Source: Paenibacillus stellifer (GTDB lineage Bacteria > Bacillota > Bacilli > Paenibacillales > Paenibacillaceae). From it: 64,000 nucleotides of DNA. The stretch covers positions 5,561,001 through 5,625,000 of the forward strand of contig NZ_CP009286.1 in NCBI RefSeq assembly GCF_000758685.1, in the 5' to 3' direction. A program made the translations under genes and the position numbers. Shown here piece by piece: positions 18,548 through 26,057 of this stretch (positions are counted from its first letter, which is position 1; every line of letters begins with the position of its first letter). The notes below the pieces were generated by a model. The model was not told where the DNA came from, searched no databases, and was given only the letters and a program-made list of their open reading frames with translations.

Positions 18548-19558
18548 TTAATTGCTCAACTCTCCAAAATAATTGCTGTACGGCTGGAACCCAGCCAATA
18601 CCTCTTCCACCCTGCGCATCCGCTCTTCCAGACTCCCTCTCAGCATAATATAGGGAATTCTGCGCTCCTTCAAATCCGCGATAATTTGTTTGTGAAAAAC
18701 ATGCCGCTTCTGGTCCCCGCTGCGATCCCATGTATCGTCATACGGAATATCGTCGTCGCACAAGAAGAACAAGTCGTATCGCTGCGCGTTCTCCAGCGCT
18801 ATCCGTGTTAACAGCTCCGGCGCCTGCCCGTGATAGTCCAGAGCGTACATATAGGTGGTAATCGCATTGGTATCGACGAACAAATACCGGTTCGCTTGAA
18901 GCAAGGCCTGCTCCTCCCGCTCGATATGCCCGGCCGCAATCTCGTCGAATGCTGCCAGCCCGATTCTGCGGTCCACCTGATGATCGGTCCAATAATCCCG
19001 CCCATATTCGCTTGCGAATACCGTCTGGTACTTCCGTGCCAATGCTTCCGTGATTGTGGATTTGCCGGTCGACATCGCTCCTACGAACACGACCTTCGTG
19101 ATCAAGTCCCGGTATACGACATCACTGATGAACTCCCGGTACTTATATGGATCGGAGCGAATCATCGTTGCCGAGATCGGAACGAGCTTACGCTCTTCAT
19201 CCACCCGCCTGTCCACCGCACCCAGCGCAAGGCTCATATGCTCGCCATAGAACTCGCTGGAGTAGAAATGCGTGACCTGCTCGCCATTCAAGAGGCCCAG
19301 AATATACTGCTCCTCCCTGATCTCATGCTCCCGATCATTCGAGTATCCGTCCGGGCCGTCCCAGGCCTCGATGACTCTTACTGTCGGATAAAGCTCACGA
19401 ATCCAGTTCGCCCGGACATGCAGCGGAACCGGCATAACCTGCGTGTCATAGATGACTACGATCAACTCATCGACCTCTTGCAGGGCGGTGTCGAACATGA
19501 ATTGATGCCCTTTATGCAGCGGAGCGAACTTCCCCAGCGTCAATCCCAACGTTCTCAT
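18548..19558 (-). CDS. nadR: NadR-type NMN adenylyltransferase / nicotinamide riboside kinase
   Basis: 336 residues with two enzymes in one chain. The nucleotidylyltransferase half has LGKFAPLHKGH (HxGH at 15-18) and ISATMIR at 128-134. The kinase half begins with a P-loop at 160-168 (GAMSTGKST). It should phosphorylate nicotinamide riboside and adenylylate NMN to NAD. Its first four bases overlap the pnuC stop (ATGA), fixing co-translation with the riboside/NMN importer. No N-terminal helix-turn-helix is present, so unlike the enterobacterial NadR it is not itself a repressor. Confidence 0.94.
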   Translation of the reverse strand: MRTLGLTLGKFAPLHKGHQFMFDTALQEVDELIVVIYDTQVMPVPLHVRANWIRELYPTVRVIEAWDGPDGYSNDREHEIREEQYILGLLNGEQVTHFYSSEFYGEHMSLALGAVDRRVDEERKLVPISATMIRSDPYKYREFISDVVYRDLITKVVFVGAMSTGKSTITEALARKYQTVFASEYGRDYWTDHQVDRRIGLAAFDEIAAGHIEREEQALLQANRYLFVDTNAITTYMYALDYHGQAPELLTRIALENAQRYDLFFLCDDDIPYDDTWDRSGDQKRHVFHKQIIADLKERRIPYIMLRGSLEERMRRVEEVLAGFQPYSNYFGELSN

Positions 19559-20232
19559 GCCAGAACCTCCTTAACCCCTTTGTTCCAGGTGTAATATCCA
19601 TAGACCGCATTAATCAGGTACGCGCCCCACATCACGATCATCAGCCCGCCGTCGCTGCTTCCTTCCAGCATTCGGATCACCCATAGCAGCACCGTGAAGG
19701 CATTCAGGACAATGTAGAGCAGCCACTGCTCCTTGAACCTTCTCACCATCAGGAATGTCGCCACAACGGACAACACTGTCGTTAGAGCATCAATATACGG
19801 CGAATTTTGCCCCGGGATGAATGAAAGTCCGAAACCAAGTCCCAGGCTGCCCAGTACACATACCACCACTATGAGAAGCAAGCTTCTCTGATCCATCTCC
19901 CGCATGGTGAGCTTGCCGTCGTGGCGATTTCTCTTCCACATCAGGAAGCCGATGGCGTTCATGGGAACGAAGAAGAGCAGATTCAGCATGACCTCCCCAA
20001 ACAATCCGTTGGTATAAGCTAAATAAGCGTATCCGAACGTATTGTACATACCGAACACATAGGTCATCAGATTGCCCTTGGCCGCGAGAACCACGCATAA
20101 TACCCCGGTCATGAAGACCGTGAACCCTAAGAAAGTATCCTTCATAATCACAGTCAATACGATCGCTGTTCCGCAGAACAGTCCAAGCCAGACCAATTCG
20201 AATAAATTCCAGTTGCCGGGTAATTTCTTCAT
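19555..20232 (-). CDS. pnuC: PnuC-type nicotinamide riboside transporter
   Basis: 225 residues with about seven membrane helices. Family features include NLMTYVFGMYNTFGYAYLAY, PMNAIGFLMW and the late YIVLNAFTVLLWV segment with conserved W and N. PnuC imports nicotinamide riboside by facilitated diffusion driven by the kinase, which is encoded immediately downstream by nadR. First gene of the operon; AGAGGG precedes the ATG. Confidence 0.93.
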   Translation of the reverse strand: MKKLPGNWNLFELVWLGLFCGTAIVLTVIMKDTFLGFTVFMTGVLCVVLAAKGNLMTYVFGMYNTFGYAYLAYTNGLFGEVMLNLLFFVPMNAIGFLMWKRNRHDGKLTMREMDQRSLLLIVVVCVLGSLGLGFGLSFIPGQNSPYIDALTTVLSVVATFLMVRRFKEQWLLYIVLNAFTVLLWVIRMLEGSSDGGLMIVMWGAYLINAVYGYYTWNKGVKEVLA

Positions 20233-20315
20233 ATGTATCCCTCTTTCTCTTGTTAAAATATCGCGAACGCAGCAGTTAGCTCATCGTAGCCCATCTCTTA
20301 GTTCGATATTGATAA

Positions 20316-20328
20316 TAACAATTTGTTA
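20316..20328. promoter_or_regulatory. Perfect palindrome in the pnuC promoter, candidate NrtR operator
   Basis: TAACAA-T-TTGTTA lies about 85 bases upstream of pnuC and overlaps an AT-rich stretch that reads TTATTAT on the minus strand. The operon encodes a NrtR-like protein, so this is the best local candidate for its operator. No motif comparison could be run. Confidence 0.4.
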
Positions 20329-20416
20329 CTAAGAAAATACCAGAAAAACCGGCTTCGATCAAGTTATTTTTTCCAGAAAATCGCAGCCGCTGCCGGGACT
20401 GTTAAGGCAATGATTG

Positions 20417-20445
20417 TTGCATGAGCCATAGCGATTCGTTATAAT
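20417..20445 (+). promoter_or_regulatory. Promoter of the hisS2 leader
   Basis: TTGCAT (20417-20422), a 17-base spacer and TATAAT (20440-20445). Transcription would begin near 20452, leaving a leader of about 200 bases before hisS2. Confidence 0.75.
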
Positions 20446-20478
20446 CGTTTGTAATCAACAGTTGAAGGTGATTGAATC

Positions 20479-20529
20479 ATGAATCGAACCCTACTGAATC
20501 AACTTCATCATCATCACAAACAGCGTTAG
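20479..20529 (+). CDS. Histidine-rich leader peptide of hisS2
   Basis: A 16-codon ORF, MNRTLLNQLHHHHKQR, with four consecutive His codons (CAT CAT CAT CAC, 20506-20517) and a TAG at 20527-20529. GAAGGTG is eight bases before the ATG. It begins about 27 bases after the predicted transcription start and is followed by alternative hairpins, a terminator and a histidyl-tRNA synthetase gene. This is the classical layout of ribosome-mediated attenuation. The coding call rests on the His run, the start signals and the context, since the ORF is too short for statistical support. Confidence 0.8.
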   Translation: MNRTLLNQLHHHHKQR

Positions 20530-20602
20530 CACACCTGTATAAAATTCAGGGTGGGCTAACGCTTCTTGCGTTGGCCTCCCTGCGGCATATGAAACGCGCA
20601 GG
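20523..20602 (+). promoter_or_regulatory. Alternative hairpins of the hisS2 attenuator
   Basis: Segment 1 (GCGTTAGC, 20523-20530) pairs perfectly with segment 2 (GCTAACGC, 20555-20562). Segment 2 can instead pair with segment 3 (GCGTTGGC, 20568-20575), with outer support from GGG/CCC. CCTGCG (20579-20584) can pair with CGCAGG (20597-20602), which would break the terminator stem. A ribosome stalled on the His codons should leave segment 1 free, whereas one at the stop codon would cover it. The AGGGTGGG at 20548-20555 also resembles a T-box core. Confidence 0.65.
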
Positions 20603-20630
20603 ACCAAGAGGTCCAGCGCGTTTTTTATTT
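20593..20630 (+). terminator. Attenuator terminator before hisS2
   Basis: Arms 20593-20605 and 20610-20622 form a 12-bp GC-rich stem with one A-A mismatch and an AAGA loop, followed by TTTTATTT in the leader upstream of hisS2. The hisS2 ribosome binding site (AAAGGA, 20641-20646) lies just beyond. Confidence 0.9.
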
Positions 20631-20655
20631 TGCCAAATCGAAAGGAATGATCGTT

Positions 20656-21945
20656 ATGCAAAATGTCAAAGGGACCTATGATTTCTTCGGAAAAGAACAA
20701 GCGCTCCGGCGAAAAGTCCAGACAACGCTTCAGGAAGTGTTCGAACGGTATGATTTTGACTCCATGGATACGACGATATTGAATGAGCTCGAGCTGCTGA
20801 CCTCCAAGTATGCAGGCGGTGATGAAATCCTGAAGGAAATGTACCAACTAAGTGATCAAGGCTCGCGGAGACTTGGACTCCGGTATGATCTGACCATTCC
20901 TTTTGCCAAGGTGATCGCCTTAAATCCCAGTATTGAGTTTCCTTACAAGCGGTATGAGATGGGGAAAGTATTTCGGGATGGACCTGTGAAGCGGGGCCGT
21001 CTGCGCGAATTTTTACAGTGTGATGCCGATGTCGTTGGAATTGCGGGACCTGAAGCTGAGGCTGAGCTCATGCAGTTGGCCGTTGAAGTATTCAAGAGAC
21101 TGGAAATCCCGATTACATTAAGGTGGAACAACCGACGCTTCCTGGGTGAAGTGCTTGAATCCATTGGAGTGCCCTCGGATGAATGGCTGTCTGTCATGCT
21201 GACGCTCGACAAGCTGAAGAAAATTGGACTAGACGGGGTTATGCAGGAATTGCGAAGCAAAGGGCTGGATGCTCAAACAGCAGCTGCAATCATGGAGTTA
21301 ATTCAGCTGGATAACCCTGCGTTTGAAGATGTATCCGGCATGTATGGAATCCAGGACAAACCCGGCGCGCAAGAGGTGCGGTCCCTTCAAGCTCTCATTG
21401 AGCAAATAGGGCTGGCGGAAATAGGCAGGTTCGATCTCTTCCTGTCACGCGGGCTGTCTTTCTACACGGGAACGGTGTATGAGATCTTCGATGCTTCGGG
21501 CACGTTTAGCTCCAGCCTGGGAGCCGGCGGCCGGTATGATGCCATAATTGGACAGCTGGTCGGCAGAGAGGATATTCAATATCCGACCGTGGGCATTTCT
21601 TTTGGCATGGAATCCATCATGGAGATGCTTGCGAATCGTCCGGTCCAAACCAAAGGCGCTATCGTTACGGTCATCCCTATCGGAGATACAGTTGCAGAGG
21701 TCTTGAAGTCAGCGGCATTGCTGCGGGCTAATGGGATTCGGACAAGTATGGACACAAGTGGACGGAAACTGAAAAAGTCGCTTGCGGCCGCCTCTTCCCG
21801 AGGAATCCGGTACGTCATGTTAATAGGAGAAAATGAAGCAAGCCTTGGACAGGTGCGCCTGAAAGATATGACCGGGATGACGGAAACGGTGCTGACCCTT
21901 GATGAAGCCATTACAATCATATCCGATCAGACCGATAGAAGCTGA
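20656..21945 (+). CDS. hisS: Histidine--tRNA ligase paralogue (HisS2)
   Basis: Class II synthetase of 429 residues. It has motif 2 (FRDGPVKRGRLREFLQCDAD), the HisRS-specific RGLSFYTGTVYE, motif 3 in GAGGRYDAIIG...VGISFGME, and a complete C-terminal anticodon-binding domain (about 330-425). These separate it from HisZ, which lacks that domain. The ATG at 20656 is preferred over 20647 because AAAGGA is nine bases upstream. The His-codon leader implies that expression rises when charged tRNA-His falls. It is probably a second copy, as the principal Bacillales hisS normally sits beside aspS. That cannot be checked here. Confidence 0.93.
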   Translation: MQNVKGTYDFFGKEQALRRKVQTTLQEVFERYDFDSMDTTILNELELLTSKYAGGDEILKEMYQLSDQGSRRLGLRYDLTIPFAKVIALNPSIEFPYKRYEMGKVFRDGPVKRGRLREFLQCDADVVGIAGPEAEAELMQLAVEVFKRLEIPITLRWNNRRFLGEVLESIGVPSDEWLSVMLTLDKLKKIGLDGVMQELRSKGLDAQTAAAIMELIQLDNPAFEDVSGMYGIQDKPGAQEVRSLQALIEQIGLAEIGRFDLFLSRGLSFYTGTVYEIFDASGTFSSSLGAGGRYDAIIGQLVGREDIQYPTVGISFGMESIMEMLANRPVQTKGAIVTVIPIGDTVAEVLKSAALLRANGIRTSMDTSGRKLKKSLAAASSRGIRYVMLIGENEASLGQVRLKDMTGMTETVLTLDEAITIISDQTDRS

Positions 21946-21960
21946 AGCCTTCCGGTTCAC

Positions 21961-21990
21961 AAAAGAAAAGGAGCGGCCGACGGCCACTCC
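21961..21990 (-). terminator. Terminator between convergent hisS2 and the permease
   Basis: GGAG-GGCC/GGCC-CTCC stem at 21970-21990. Read on the minus strand it is followed by TTTTCTTTT, so it mainly serves the permease gene ending at 22008. Confidence 0.7.
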
Positions 21991-22007
21991 TCTTCCGGGG
22001 TTATTGC

Positions 22008-23381
22008 TCATGATTGAATAATGCTGTTCTTGCCGCTCTTCTCTCTTCTGCTTCTGCCCGAATACAGAACGAACAGTAGAATGAACCATAGAGGGGTGAA
22101 CAGTAGAGCCGGACGCGTCTCGCTGGCGAACAGCATAATGATGAGAATGGCGGCAAACAGCGTTAAGACCGCATAGTTAATGAAAGGCGTAAAGGGTGCC
22201 TTGAATTTGGACTTAGCCTGCAATTCCGGCCGGGTCTTCTTATACTTGATATGGCAGACGAGCACAACGCCCCACACCCATATAAAACAAATGGCGCTGA
22301 CCGTCGTCACGATTCCAAAAGCCTGCTCCGGAATGAGCTTGCTCAGAAGGGCGCCCACGGAGATGACAAGTGTGGAGATGAACAACGAATTTCCCGGTAC
22401 ATGATTTTTATTGAGCTTGGCAAAACGGGGCGACGCCTGGTCGTTCCTGCTCAAATTATAGAGAATCCGGCTTGTGGAGAACATCCCGCTGTTGCAAGCA
22501 GAAGCAGCTGAAGTCAACACGACGAAATTGATAATGCCTGCGGCGATCGGAATCCCTACCAGCGCAAAGGTTTTGACAAAGGGACTTTCAGCCGGACTAA
22601 GCTCCGTCCACGGGTTAATGCAGAGCAGAACAAACAGCGCGCCGACGTAGAAGAATAAGATCCGCAAGGGAATTTTATTGATGGCGGACGGAATATTTTT
22701 CTCCGGATTGGACGTTTCCGCTGCCGATACCCCCACTAACTCTACACCGACATAGGCGAACACGACCATTTGGAAGGAAAATAAGAAGCCTGAAACTCCG
22801 TTCGGAAACACTCCCCCATGCTCCCAGAGGTTCTTGACGGTCACCGCTCCTGCGTCCGTCTTGAATCCCATAACCAGCAGTACGATCCCGGTGCCGATCA
22901 AGGCCAGAATCGTGACCACTTTGATCAAAGCGAACCAGAATTCCAGTTCCCCGAAGCTTTTTACCGTTAACAGATTGAGTCCCAGCAAAATGATTAAACA
23001 GACAATGGCCGGTACCCACTGCGGAATATCGAACCAATACTGCACGTAGACGCCAACCGCGATAACATCCGCCATCGCCGTCATGATCCAGCAGAACCAA
23101 TAGGTCCATCCGGTAATGAACGCCGCCCGGGGCCCGAGATAGTCCTCGGCAATATCCGTGAACGATTGATAGCCCGCCTTGGACAGCAGCAGCTCTCCGA
23201 GCGCTCTCATCACGAAGAACACGGCGATCCCCACGATTAAGTACGTAAACATGATGGACGGTCCGGCCTGCTGAATCGCTTTGCCTGATCCCAGGAATAA
23301 TCCCGTACCGATGGTGCCGCCGATGGCGATGAGCTGAACATGCCGGTTGGCTAAATCTCTCTTTAACTCTTGCTGTGCCAT
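22008..23381 (-). CDS. APC-family amino acid permease (glycine/alanine type)
   Basis: 457 residues, twelve predicted helices. The N-terminus LANRHVQLIAIGGTIGTGLF is the amino acid permease signature shared with CycA, AlaP and GABA permeases. Further landmarks are GWTYWFCWIMTAMADVIAVG and the VELVGVSAAET segment. A glycine riboswitch in its leader points to glycine, or glycine and alanine, as substrate. Basic residues close the C-terminus. The gene is single, convergent with hisS2, and has its own terminator. Confidence 0.92.
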   Translation of the reverse strand: MAQQELKRDLANRHVQLIAIGGTIGTGLFLGSGKAIQQAGPSIMFTYLIVGIAVFFVMRALGELLLSKAGYQSFTDIAEDYLGPRAAFITGWTYWFCWIMTAMADVIAVGVYVQYWFDIPQWVPAIVCLIILLGLNLLTVKSFGELEFWFALIKVVTILALIGTGIVLLVMGFKTDAGAVTVKNLWEHGGVFPNGVSGFLFSFQMVVFAYVGVELVGVSAAETSNPEKNIPSAINKIPLRILFFYVGALFVLLCINPWTELSPAESPFVKTFALVGIPIAAGIINFVVLTSAASACNSGMFSTSRILYNLSRNDQASPRFAKLNKNHVPGNSLFISTLVISVGALLSKLIPEQAFGIVTTVSAICFIWVWGVVLVCHIKYKKTRPELQAKSKFKAPFTPFINYAVLTLFAAILIIMLFASETRPALLFTPLWFILLFVLYSGRSRREKSGKNSIIQS

Positions 23382-23422
23382 GCTGATTCCCCCCTATGAG
23401 TGCCTTACATTGATGCCAACAC

Positions 23423-23450
23423 AAAAAGAGACTGGATGTTCTCCAATCTC
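23423..23450 (-). terminator. Expression-platform terminator of the glycine riboswitch
   Basis: Arms 23428-23436 and 23442-23450 form nine pairs, one of them G-T, followed on the minus strand by TTTTT. It lies between the aptamer and the permease start, so readthrough can be switched by glycine. Confidence 0.85.
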
Positions 23451-23519
23451 CGGTTCATCAGAATATGAATACTACTTGTCCTGTCGACTCCTATCAGCAT
23501 AACAAATATATTCAGTACT

Positions 23520-23585
23520 CTTCTGTCCTTTTGCCTGAGATTGTGAACCCTTCGGCGCTGCGGAACTCCGCAGTCTCTCCAGAAG
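23520..23585 (-). ncRNA. Glycine riboswitch aptamer
   Basis: On the minus strand the aptamer opens with CTTCTGGAGAGAC and closes with CAGAAG, giving a perfect P1. Inside are the conserved core CGCCGAAGG and the CTCAGGCAAAAGGACAG element that defines the glycine class. One full aptamer is visible; the following segment may be a reduced 'ghost' partner. A terminator at 23423-23450 is the likely expression platform. Confidence 0.92.
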
Positions 23586-23820
23586 CCGCTCCTGCTATAG
23601 TGCGATCCATAGCATTCAAAGCTGCTTGTTATTCAGTTCATTAAAGCGTTAATGCCTTCTAACAGTTTAACATATTACTTGTGGTGTTAGTATTGTGGCA
23701 GTGATAAAAGTTACAACAGCATTTGCGCCCCAGGAATACGGATCTTCCTCCGCTTTAGGATTCCTTAGAGAATCCTTAGAATTGCCATCTACACTATGGA
23801 TGTGGAAAGGGTGATATAAT

Positions 23821-24528
23821 ATGCGAGACATTATTTTACAGACAAGTAATTTATGCAAAAGCTTTAAACGCCAAACGGCTGTAAACAACGTATCCTTAAC
23901 CGTTCCCCGGGACTCGGTCTATGGTTTGCTGGGGCCGAACGGCGCCGGCAAATCCACAACGCTCAAAATGATCGCAGGAATGCTGCGCCCCGATTCCGGA
24001 AGCATTCTCTTTCATGGACATGAATGGACCCGGAAGGATTTAAGCGATATTGGCGTACTGATTGAAGCGCCGCCGCTCTATGAGAACCTGACTGCAAGAG
24101 AGAACCTCAAGGTTCGTACCCTCGCGCTCGGATTGCCGCCATCCCGAATCGATGAGGTGCTTGCCATAGTCGATTTGACCAATACCGGAAAAAAGCGCGC
24201 CGGACAGTTCTCCATGGGCATGAAGCAGCGGCTGGGGATCGCAATCGCACTGCTGGGCCAGCCGAAGCTGCTCATTCTTGACGAACCGACCAACGGGCTT
24301 GATCCCATCGGGATTCAGGAGCTTCGGGAGCTGATCCGCTCATTTCCCCGGCAGGGGATCACCGTCATACTGTCGAGCCATATCCTCTCCGAGGTCGAAC
24401 AGGTAGCGGATCAGATCGGAATTATCGCCGGTGGAGTTCTAGGGTATCAGGGAATCGCCCCCGAGGGGCAGGAGCTGGAATCCTTGTTCATGCAGGTTGC
24501 CGCCGTGAACCGAAGAGCGGGTGAATAG
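23821..24528 (+). CDS. ABC transporter ATPase, LanF/BcrA type
   Basis: 235 residues: Walker A GPNGAGKST, signature FSMGMKQRL, Walker B LLILDEP and the switch His in LSSHILSEVEQ. It belongs to the subfamily that powers LanFEG self-immunity and bacitracin/CAMP-resistance exporters. AAAGGGTGA precedes the ATG. First gene of a five-gene plus-strand operon with two permeases, a response regulator and a kinase. No bacteriocin precursor or modification gene is nearby, so protection against foreign peptides is more likely than self-immunity. Confidence 0.92.
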   Translation: MRDIILQTSNLCKSFKRQTAVNNVSLTVPRDSVYGLLGPNGAGKSTTLKMIAGMLRPDSGSILFHGHEWTRKDLSDIGVLIEAPPLYENLTARENLKVRTLALGLPPSRIDEVLAIVDLTNTGKKRAGQFSMGMKQRLGIAIALLGQPKLLILDEPTNGLDPIGIQELRELIRSFPRQGITVILSSHILSEVEQVADQIGIIAGGVLGYQGIAPEGQELESLFMQVAAVNRRAGE

Positions 24529-25258
24529 GATGCTTCCTTGCATCAAGGCTGAACGGTTGAAATGGACTCGCACCTTTATCCCCAAGCTGGCCTGGATCGG
24601 ACCTGTGGTAACCCTGCTTCTCTGCTTCTTCTTGATGGGGGGACGCTATTTTCAGGGCGGGGCTTACAACTGGTGGTACACGATGCTCTTGCCCGGAGCG
24701 CTTACCCTCACCTGCTCGCTGGCTGTACAGAAGGATGCCAAGATGAAGTACCGCGGGCTGCTGGCGCTGCCTGTCGATCCGAAGATGCTGTGGGCCGGGA
24801 AAATCGTGGCCTGTGCGGAATGGCTCTTGGTGGTCACTCTCATTTTCCTGGCTGGCATTACGTCCGGCGGAATGCTATTTGGCAATACAATTCCGCTGCT
24901 GAACAGCATTGTTGGCAGCTTCCTGATCTTCGTCACGTTTCTATGGCAGATTCCGCTATGCCTGTTTCTTGCCGCAAGCTGCGGATTATTCGCCGCCACT
25001 CTGCTTAATATGGCCGGCAATATCGCCGGGGTCGTCGTCTTCGGCGCCGGTGGTATCTGGAACATTGTTCCCTATACCATTACATTCAGGCTCATGTGCC
25101 CGGTTCTCTATGTACTGCCGAACGGTCTTCCCGTACCGGGAGACAGCCCGCTGAGAAGCACAGAGATGATCCTGCCAGGTGTTATGATTTCTCTAGCATG
25201 GTTCGGAGTGCTGTCTGTTCTTACTGCGCTATGGTTCCGCAAGCGGGAGGCTAAGTAA
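24521..25258 (+). CDS. ABC permease, LanE/MutE type
   Basis: 245 residues with six predicted helices. The N-terminal CIKAERLKWTRTFIPKLAW is typical of lantibiotic-immunity permeases, in which KxER/K motifs precede helix 1. It starts at GTG 24521, overlapping the ATPase gene by eight bases. An ATG at 24530 is possible but lacks spacing to a ribosome binding site. It forms the membrane channel with the next gene. Confidence 0.88.
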   Translation: MNRMLPCIKAERLKWTRTFIPKLAWIGPVVTLLLCFFLMGGRYFQGGAYNWWYTMLLPGALTLTCSLAVQKDAKMKYRGLLALPVDPKMLWAGKIVACAEWLLVVTLIFLAGITSGGMLFGNTIPLLNSIVGSFLIFVTFLWQIPLCLFLAASCGLFAATLLNMAGNIAGVVVFGAGGIWNIVPYTITFRLMCPVLYVLPNGLPVPGDSPLRSTEMILPGVMISLAWFGVLSVLTALWFRKREAK

Positions 25259-25259
25259 G

Positions 25260-26027
25260 ATGGCGCCATTAACGGGATTGCTGGGATTGCTAAAGGCGGA
25301 TATGCTCAAGACGAGGCGGACGCCGTTTCTCCTGATTCACCTGCTGGCTCCGCTAATTGTAGCGGGATTGTTCCTGGCGTATTATTCGTACTCCCCGTGG
25401 AGCTCCACCGACAAAGTGCTGGCTTATTTGCAGGTTCTGGGCTGCGCCCTTCCTACCCTGATTGGGCTGGTCTGTTCAATGGCTGCGGAGCAGGAATCGG
25501 CTGCGGGACATTTTCAAGGAATGCTCACGACTCCAGGAAATAAAATCAAGGCCTATGCAAGCAAGCTGCTGATGCTGCTGTTATTCGGCTTTGGAGCCGT
25601 CCTGCTTGCCAGCGCCCTGTTCGGCCTGGGCTTCCGTGGCATTCTGCATCAGGACAGACTGGGAATGCTCTTTTATCTCACCGGGGCATTCATTCTATTC
25701 GGGAGCAGCCTGCCTCTTTATTTGCTGCACGGGTTCGCCAGTATGCGCTTTGGAAGAGGCGCTTCCATCGGACTCGGGATCGTAGGAAGCCTGATAGCCG
25801 CCTTGCTGCTAACCGGGTTAGGTGATGGAATCTGGCCGTTTATTCCATTCGGCTGGAGCGCCCGCTTCGCTTCACTGTGGACAGTCTGGTCCTCCGGTAC
25901 TGCTGCATCGCCCGCCTTGTCGGGGCTGGACGCCGGAATAATGGTTTGGACTCTGGGAACGGCGCTGGCTTCCATTCTATCTTGTGCATGGTTTACACGT
26001 TGGGAAGGACGATCAACCGATAATTAG
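25260..26027 (+). CDS. ABC permease, LanG/MutG type
   Basis: 255 residues, six helices. LLKADMLKTRRTPFLLIHLL at the start mirrors the preceding permease, as expected for the LanE/LanG pair. It begins one base after the upstream stop. With the ATPase it should form an F2EG exporter that removes lantibiotics or other cationic peptides from the membrane. Confidence 0.88.
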   Translation: MAPLTGLLGLLKADMLKTRRTPFLLIHLLAPLIVAGLFLAYYSYSPWSSTDKVLAYLQVLGCALPTLIGLVCSMAAEQESAAGHFQGMLTTPGNKIKAYASKLLMLLLFGFGAVLLASALFGLGFRGILHQDRLGMLFYLTGAFILFGSSLPLYLLHGFASMRFGRGASIGLGIVGSLIAALLLTGLGDGIWPFIPFGWSARFASLWTVWSSGTAASPALSGLDAGIMVWTLGTALASILSCAWFTRWEGRSTDN

Positions 26028-26057
26028 AAATACAGCTCATATTCGAGGGATACCCAT

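Noticed and set aside
20330..20650. Canonical T-box riboswitch for hisS2
   Set aside because: AGGGTGGG is present, but no stem I with specifier bulge or loop-E motif is visible and the predicted leader is too short. Kept only as a possible hybrid in the findings.
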